Shown: piece by piece, positions 58,970 through 64,000 of the stretch
Layout of the letters: each line of letters starts with the position of its first letter
Position numbering within the stretch: the first letter of the stretch is position 1
Assembly (NCBI GenBank): GCA_941918925.1
Contig: OW799234.1
Coordinates: 118,519,128-118,583,127 of the forward strand
DNA length: 64,000 nucleotides
Source: Phyto melanocephala
Taxonomy: Eukaryota; Arthropoda; Insecta; Diptera; Rhinophoridae
Direction of reading: 5' to 3'
Translations under genes and position numbers: made by a program
The notes under the pieces: model-generated
What the model was told of the DNA's origin: nothing
Database searches by the model: none
Seen by the model: only the letters and a program-made list of their open reading frames with translations

Positions 58970-59130
58970 ATGCAAGCAAAATTTATTTATAAAAATCTAA
59001 AGGAGGGATGTTTTAATAATGTTGATGTTTTAGTTAAAAAAAGTGAAAGAAAAAACAATTTGAACACGTCTCCATTTATGGTAAAGATATTGCAAGTTTT
59101 TAACCCTTGTGCCTACAACCGGCTACCCTG
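58970..59130 (+). CDS. Candidate first coding exon of an unidentified gene
   Basis: ATG at 58970 opens 53 codons (start MQAKFIYKNLKEGCFNNVDV; end KILQVFNPCAYNRLP) and two bases remain before CTG|GTAAGTTT, a strong donor at 59130/59131. The later part is G/C-richer than its surroundings. Joined to the acceptor at 60707 (see 60708-60819), the two leftover bases plus one give Cys and the frame continues open, so the phases agree. The intervening 1.58 kb holds a decayed Helentron-like repeat, as an intron might. I do not recognise the protein; no domain, signal peptide or membrane segment is clear. A chance pairing is possible. Confidence 0.33.
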
Positions 59131-59516
59131 GTAAGTTTAATATTTTCAAATCGATAAGTCTTTACACCCTGCTAAAAATGTAATAAATTTGGTAATAAAT
59201 ATTGTTTTTAACTTCTAAAAAATTTAATTTAAAAAAATGTTTTTAATAGAAAATTTAAAGACTGTTTTTAAAAATAACCCTTTAAATATGCCAAAGATTA
59301 ACGAAAGTAGGCACTAAAGATTCATAACTTTTTTTAAATTTTTCATTACATTATTTATATCAAAATAACTTTGTTAACAGTCTTATATTATTTGTACAAA
59401 AATATACTAGAAAATTTTACAAAAAAGCTTACATACTTATATAAGTTTGAGCACACATTACAAATAGTAAAATCCTCTGAATGTTGTGCACATATTTTCT
59501 GAATTTTGACTTTATT
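59131..59516. other. AT-rich spacer (intron of the candidate gene, if real)
   Basis: Begins with the ACACCCTGCTAAAAATG phrase resembling CCCAGCAAAAA-type MITE ends, but no partner is found. Nothing else supported. Confidence 0.4.
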
Positions 59517-59888
59517 TCAAACTCTCCTAGTTAATCTCCTGGTTAAACATATATAACAATTTTCTTTACGATTAATTCTTAATAACATAATACTTACAAT
59601 TATAACATGGTTAAGTGATATAACTGGAGGGCTTTCAATTACACTGAGCAACGAACAATTCCCCAGAGCTTGAGGATTTTGTAAATGGTGCTCAATTTGC
59701 TTCATAGCGAATGGTTCACTCAACTTTAGGAGAAGTATTGTTACATGGTTTGTTGACACCTTAAGATGCGCATTATTTCCAATGTGTACAATATAAGCAG
59801 CAAAATGCTGGCACCTCAAAAATATTATCAAAAAATTATTAAAGGCCATCTTTAAGTTCTCCTCTTTGTTATGTATTCTCTTAGGCAT
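59517..59888 (-). CDS. 123-codon open frame, unidentified
   Basis: True ATG at 59888 (MPKRIHNKEENLKMAFNN) to a stop at 59517. The central part (ILLLKLSEPFAMKQIEHHL and QNPQALGNCSLLSVIESPP) has a balanced composition with codons unlike the A/T-driven frames elsewhere, so it looks like real or once-real protein. I recognise no domain. It overlaps the proposed intron of the plus-strand gene, so it would be an antisense gene, an exon or a repeat-derived relic. Confidence 0.3.
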   Translation of the reverse strand: MPKRIHNKEENLKMAFNNFLIIFLRCQHFAAYIVHIGNNAHLKVSTNHVTILLLKLSEPFAMKQIEHHLQNPQALGNCSLLSVIESPPVISLNHVIIVSIMLLRINRKENCYICLTRRLTRRV

Positions 59889-60019
59889 TTGTCTATATTA
59901 TTTAGTCCATCTTTGTTTCTTGTTTAATATAATATTATTACTGACTTATTTTTTAATTCTTCAATATCGTTGCTGTAGTAAGATATTGAGATAAACACAA
60001 TCGATAAGTTTGGTTTTTT

Positions 60020-60590
60020 ATACCCTCCAATAAATTTTCAATAAAAACTAACCTTGTGTTTTAGAAATATTTTAAAAAATTTTAGCCGCCAAACTTTTTC
60101 CGTTCGTGCTTTCTACAGTCAGACAGATGGATGAACATAGCTATACTCTCATAAATTGAAACTAGGTCTCAAAAACTATACACTTAATGGAGTCTAAAAT
60201 GGATATTTCGATGTGTTACAAACGGAATGACAAAATAAATATACTATGTACTTCCGTTATTTTTTGTTTGTGTGATGTATGATTTTTTATGGTGTAGATG
60301 TATAATTCTGAAAATTTTTAAAACTTTTTCTTTGATCAAAAGATTTGAAAGGACGGAGAATTAACGCCCACTTCCAACATAAATTTCTATCACAAATTCT
60401 CTATGAATAAAGATTTTGTAAGAATAAAGGACTCTATATTAAAACATTTAACTATAATTTGTTAAGAAAATCTACTATGACGCGCCCACTTAAACGACAA
60501 CTTCTAAAGAGATTATTCCATAACGATTACTGTTAATAACAAAATGATAAATTTTGTGCTATAAAAGTATACAAAATTGATGGTGGTTGT
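60020..60590. mobile_element. Rearranged Helentron-like debris (copy J)
   Basis: Phrases of the first subfamily occur out of normal order and in mixed orientation: CGTTCGTGCTTTCTACAGTC, GGATATTTCGATGTGTTACA and AAACGGAATGACAAAATAAA read forward, while ACAAAATTGATGGTGGTTGT at about 60572 reads like the opposite end. No intact terminus remains. Confidence 0.6.
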
Positions 60591-60707
60591 CAGAAATTGT
60601 AACTTGTGTAAAAATTGTCACAAGCGATGTTTTTTCCACTTCCTTGAAAGAGATTGTAACACCAATCTTAAATAACTCATTCACCTTGATTTTTTCTCTT
60701 TCCCCAG

Positions 60708-60819
60708 CAGACGCCAAGCCAGTGTAGATGTGCCCTCTGGGTGGACAAGCAGTAAAAGCATAAAAGCATCACAAGCCAACGTCTTTTCCGTACTTTGCCG
60801 GTGGCTTCTGTTAATTTAA
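60708..60819 (+). CDS. Candidate second exon of the unidentified gene
   Basis: TTTTTTCTCTTTCCCCAG (ends 60707) is the strongest acceptor-like sequence in the window. With one leading base the frame reads RRQASVDVPSGWTSSKSIKA, then SQANVFSVLCRW and LLLI before a TAA at 60817-60819. It is clearly G/C-richer than its flanks and Ser-rich. The phase fits the donor at 59130. The first of two adjacent AGs must be used; the second would put a stop at the junction. A weak donor CCG|GTGGCT lies at 60800/60801, after which a further exon could follow. Function unknown. Confidence 0.35.
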
Positions 60820-60971
60820 TTCTTTTAAATGTTTCTGTCCACAATTAAGGTTTTGATGGAATATATTGAGCGAACCCACTATCACCACGAAATAGATATA
60901 ATTGCTTCTCAGCAATGATGGTGGCTTCTGTTAATTTAATTATTTTAAATTTTTCTATTCAGAATTAAGAA
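60801..60971. repeat. Pair of about 50-bp direct repeats exactly 120 bases apart
   Basis: GTGGCTTCTGTTAATTTAAT at 60801 recurs at 60921, and similarity continues through TTTTAAAT...TTTCT..TC..AATTAAG for about 50 bases. The first copy overlaps the end of the exon-like island. Confidence 0.85.
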
Positions 60972-61258
60972 TACATCAAATATTTTCGCTGGTTTATCAG
61001 TTTGATTACGATGTTTGATTACCATTATCAAACCTTATGTAACAGTTAATAGTTCAAACCTCATCCTTTTGCAGCCAGCGTATTTTTGTCAAACATTACA
61101 TAACGATATCTAAGATTAGTCTAGGAATTTGTTATTGAACCTGAAGGTCCTTAAAATTTTTTTAAAATGTAAGAACATTCTTTTCCCTCCTCCTTGTCAA
61201 CATTTTCCCGGACGATTTATTGAAAATTTCGCTTCTTAATTTAAGTTCTCAACAAGCT

Positions 61259-61495
61259 ATGTACAACAGAACATTAGGTGTCCCTTTAGAACAACAAAAA
61301 AGAGAAAACAAAATAATTGGTGCACTCACAAAAAGTCCTAAGCTTCGCACTATCAAAATTTCATTAGTTTGCGAAAATTTTGAAATCAATAAAAATATTT
61401 TATACATGTGTTTAAACATTTTAAGTATTTTTGAAAAATATGACATTATGACAATGCAGCATCTAGAAGACCTTGATAATTCGCTGAATATTTAA
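61259..61495 (+). CDS. 78-codon open frame, unidentified
   Basis: From ATG at 61259 (MYNRTLGVPLEQQKRENKII) through LTKSPKLRTIKISLV to HLEDLDNSLNI and a TAA at 61493-61495. The frame stays open for 13 codons before the ATG. The composition (many charged residues, few A/T-forced Phe/Lys runs) looks coding. The reverse strand has an open frame over the same bases but with poorer composition. I recognise no family. It may be an exon of the right-end gene or a transposon relic. Confidence 0.3.
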   Translation: MYNRTLGVPLEQQKRENKIIGALTKSPKLRTIKISLVCENFEINKNILYMCLNILSIFEKYDIMTMQHLEDLDNSLNI

Positions 61496-62200
61496 ATCCA
61501 TTCTCAGAAAATTATAAAACCTTTAAACAAAACTCTTAGTAGAATGTTCTAATGAACTTAAGTGAGGTTTTATACATCCAAATAATTATTTTCTTATTTA
61601 AATTAGGAACAAAAATACGTAAATATTTTTGTGGTAAAGTAGTGAAACATCCCGCTGGCAGTAGCTCAAGTCTTCAACTAATTTCAATATAAAACTTTAC
61701 AACATTAAAAAATTTCTTTGACTTTCACAGACAGAACTTCCAGTACAACTCTTATATTTGTATGCAGACATGCGCTCTTCAGCTCTTATATTGTGAGAAA
61801 AAACTCTGCAAATATACAGAAAAAGTAAAATTGAGTTAAAGGTTAAACATTAATGTTTTATAATAAATTTAACTAAAGTACATACTTATAGTGTGACTTG
61901 AGTGTTAAACAAGTGTTCATTGATGAATTTAGCACAAATGTTGTTAGTGGAGGTCAATAACTAAAGGATTCAAGTAATTGGTAAAAAAAAAAAAGCAAAC
62001 GCACATTTAAATTAGGAGAAAATTGTGTTGAGGGACAAATTTAAAAATTAAATGAAATTTGGTTCTCCTAATAATACAGATTTAAAAACACAACAGTAAT
62101 AAAGATAATAGTTATTAGGTACATAAAATTATGTCAATTATATTGATTAAATCAATTAAATAAAAAGTTTAAATAATTTTTTAAAGGTACAAAAAATTAA
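61496..62200. other. AT-rich spacer without recognisable gene
   Basis: Nothing supported. Confidence 0.5.
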
Positions 62201-62323
62201 ATGGTTTCATACATACCATTGAATCAACAACGAGTCGGTTCAGTGCGAAGAAAGGGTCAAAGATCCGTGCTAATTAGGGAAGGAAGCAGAACGGGATTCC
62301 CGAAGTACTGCGAATCACTCTGA
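62201..62323 (+). CDS. G/C-richer 40-codon island, unidentified
   Basis: ATG at 62201 begins MVSYIPLNQQRVGSVRRKGQ and ends SRTGFPKYCESL with TGA at 62321-62323; the product would be strongly basic. The stretch 62220-62325 stands out from the AT-rich flanks. A possible acceptor TTTTTTAAAG ends at 62186; spliced there in another phase, a different frame (KLNGFIHTIESTTSRFSAKK) runs to a TAG at 62275-62277. So the island may be coding in either frame, or a non-coding RNA or repeat fragment. A piggyBac relic is inserted 54 bases downstream. No family recognised. Confidence 0.3.
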   Translation: MVSYIPLNQQRVGSVRRKGQRSVLIREGSRTGFPKYCESL

Positions 62324-62377
62324 GAAAAAAAAAACTACACAAAGATCAAGTCAAGAGTATTTATAAAGTTTATTTAA

Positions 62378-63976
62378 CCCTTATGTGAGTGACAGGGTAC
62401 CTGGGTACCCATTTAATTTTCAAATAAAAATATTTTATGGTGGCAGATGATTTACATTGCTCAAACTTTTTGAGAAATCTTAACTTTTAATTGTTTTTAT
62501 ATTTTCATTGATTTAGGTTCATTATATCCCTTTGGACCGCCGAGGGATATTGATATTTTTTTACACCTTTACGCAAGTGACAGGGGTACCCGGGTACCCA
62601 AGGTCTATATATATATATATAATAAGTGCTTTGAAGAATTATTATTATTTTTTTAAATAACATTTTCTAAAGCATATTTCTTCGAAAAATGACAAATTTA
62701 TTTTAGAAAATAAAATATATAATTTCTGCGCTAAATATTTAATAGGTTTAGTATAGTATTTTGATTTATATTTTTCGCCAGGCTTTTATTATTTACGTAA
62801 ATTGGAATTCAACATGTTCCAAATATCTCGGAGTGCAGCAGTTTGTCATTTTCGACACGTGACTCACGAGTAACTTCGTTATCAAATCGTATAAAACGTA
62901 AAAGCATTTTAAACCTATTATATGATATTGAAACCCGAATAAGGGGTCCCAGTTAGATTTTTAAATGCCACAAACAATCAATAAACCAAAAAATGCGTCT
63001 AGCTCACTTTCAGTAAATTGTGTGAAGATTTTATTTTGTAGCTTTTTATTAGAATACCTGTTGTGCACATTTCTATTGTATTCTTCAGTTAATCGTATTC
63101 CCTTTCGATTTTTTTCACGTAAAACTATATCGCACATCTCGCTGGACAAAAAACTTTTGAAAATATCTTTTGGTGTAGATATGTGAAAACCAGCTACTGC
63201 GCCGCAGCGTTGTCGTACAATATTCCGGTTTATTGACTGAAATTCTGGAAATTGGTCAAGACACCAATGAGTTCCATCTTTAGCCCAAAGTTCACTATAC
63301 GATTCCACTTCTTCGCTGTCATTTTAATCGTATGAGTTTTCATCAGTTTCTACACATGGGCATCTGATGCTTTCGATCTCATATCGCCAAGTGGCGAAAT
63401 ATATACGTTATCAGAAACGATAAACTCTTCCTCATCACTTTCACATTCACTTAATATATTTTGAATTTCCAATAAATTTAATCTCTTAGGACGGACTCTG
63501 TCTGTCATTTTATAACACTTAATTCATTTATTCCCGGCCAAAAAAACATTGTGATGTCAATGTATTGTTGAATATGATACTGTTTATAAAATGGCAAACC
63601 ACCAATATAATGACTATGTGTTGTTGCTAAGACTCATAAAAAGGGGAATCACAAATATAAAGTTTTGTTTAAAAACTGTGATGACAATATAGCGAGTAAT
63701 AATTTAAAACTCATAAAATGGGAGTAGGGATTTCTGCTAAAATTATTATTAGTGCTAGTGGTTAAGTACATTTTTGTACTAAAAACTTAAAAAACGGAAG
63801 GACCAAAATGGATGTAATATTATAAGAGGAATCCTTAGAACAAAAAATCATTTTATGTCAATTTTACGTACAGTACTATGGAAAAAATATGCAATTTTCA
63901 TACAATTTGTGTGTGGATACCCGGGTACCCCTGTCACTCTAGAGAAGGTGTTTTTTTTTTGTCACTCACATAAGGG
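62378..63976 (-). mobile_element. piggyBac-family element with TTAA target duplication
   Basis: TTAA at 62374-62377 and 63977-63980 flank identical 17-base inverted ends CCCTTATGTGAGTGACA (62378-62394 and complement 63960-63976). Subterminal GTGACAGGGGTACCCGGGTA (62577-62596) is repeated inverted near the right end (about 63917-63936), and a variant GGGTACCTGGGTACCC abuts the left end (62395-62410). TTAA duplication, CCC start and subterminal repeats are diagnostic for piggyBac. At 1599 bp it is shorter than the usual 2-3 kb, because most of the transposase is deleted. The end repeats look intact, so it could be mobilised only by an enzyme from elsewhere. Confidence 0.9.
62640..63508 (-). pseudogene. 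Broken piggyBac transposase (N-terminal part)
   Basis: Minus strand, ATG at 63508: MTDRVRPKRLNLLEIQNILS, then an acidic stretch SECESDEEEFIVSDN, as is usual at the N-terminus of piggyBac transposases. A stop and frame change occur near 63345-63325, then ESYSELWAKDGTHWCLDQFP (63307-) through FTESELDAFFGLLIVCGI to a stop at 62961, the start of the DDE_Tnp_1_7 domain. After another shift KMLLRFIRFDNEVTRESRVE and NDKL (about 62905-62820) match the 'RFxxLLRxIRFDD...RxxDKLAPIR' block. The catalytic Asp region is deleted. Dead gene. Confidence 0.82.
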
Positions 63977-63980
63977 TTAA

Positions 63981-64000
63981 ATCTAATATATGAAATTCCA
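63981..64000. other. Flank after the piggyBac insertion
   Basis: Twenty bases only; no feature visible. Confidence 0.5.

Overview
This window is AT-rich, non-coding-looking nuclear DNA from an insect, most likely a higher fly (Brachycera, plausibly a calyptrate such as a blowfly, house fly or stable fly). The evidence is the repeat content: several copies of a DINE-1/Helentron-type element with (GTCY)n blocks and a terminal ATTCGGC...GCCGAAT hairpin, rosa-like mariner relics, Ty3/gypsy and non-LTR pol fragments, and a piggyBac relic. No operon, tRNA gene, rRNA gene or long intact gene is visible. The species call is inference from repeat types, not from a named gene.

Layout. Positions 84-184 look like the last coding exon and 3' end of a gene that enters from the left. 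From about 800 to 7190 there are three Helentron-like units (801-3748, 5828-6666, 6692-7188). From 9.6 to 16.4 kb lie decayed retroelement genes: a LINE RNase H domain, a LINE reverse transcriptase, a 737-bp inverted-repeat element, and a long Ty3/gypsy pol relic. 17980-20739 is a large Helentron-like unit with a nearly five-fold 288-bp tandem array and an embedded mariner. 21.5-32.2 kb holds a minisatellite, several mariner-superfamily relics, a MITE and two decayed Helentron-like units. 32.2-37.2 kb is mostly featureless with simple repeats. 37.2-48.6 kb contains an internally deleted mariner with an open C-terminal fusion ORF, a solo LTR, another large Helentron-like unit, a tRNA-like SINE, and several MITEs. 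52404-55540 is an inverted copy of the 801-3748 composite, and a 242-bp near-perfect hairpin follows at 55675-55916. The right end (58.9-62.4 kb) has the best hints of host coding sequence: two phase-compatible exon-like islands, a 78-codon ORF and a GC-richer 40-codon island, next to a complete but broken piggyBac insertion with its TTAA duplication (62378-63976).

How the parts relate. Most of the structure is nested transposons. The large Helentron-like units carry the same mariner deletion derivative at the same internal place, so the mariner was inserted before the units multiplied and has been copied with them. One unit also carries a small palindromic MITE inside that mariner, which gives a relative order of insertions. 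Nothing here amounts to a demonstrated new biological system; the strongest leads are the composite Helentron family, the long hairpin and the exon-like islands at the right end.
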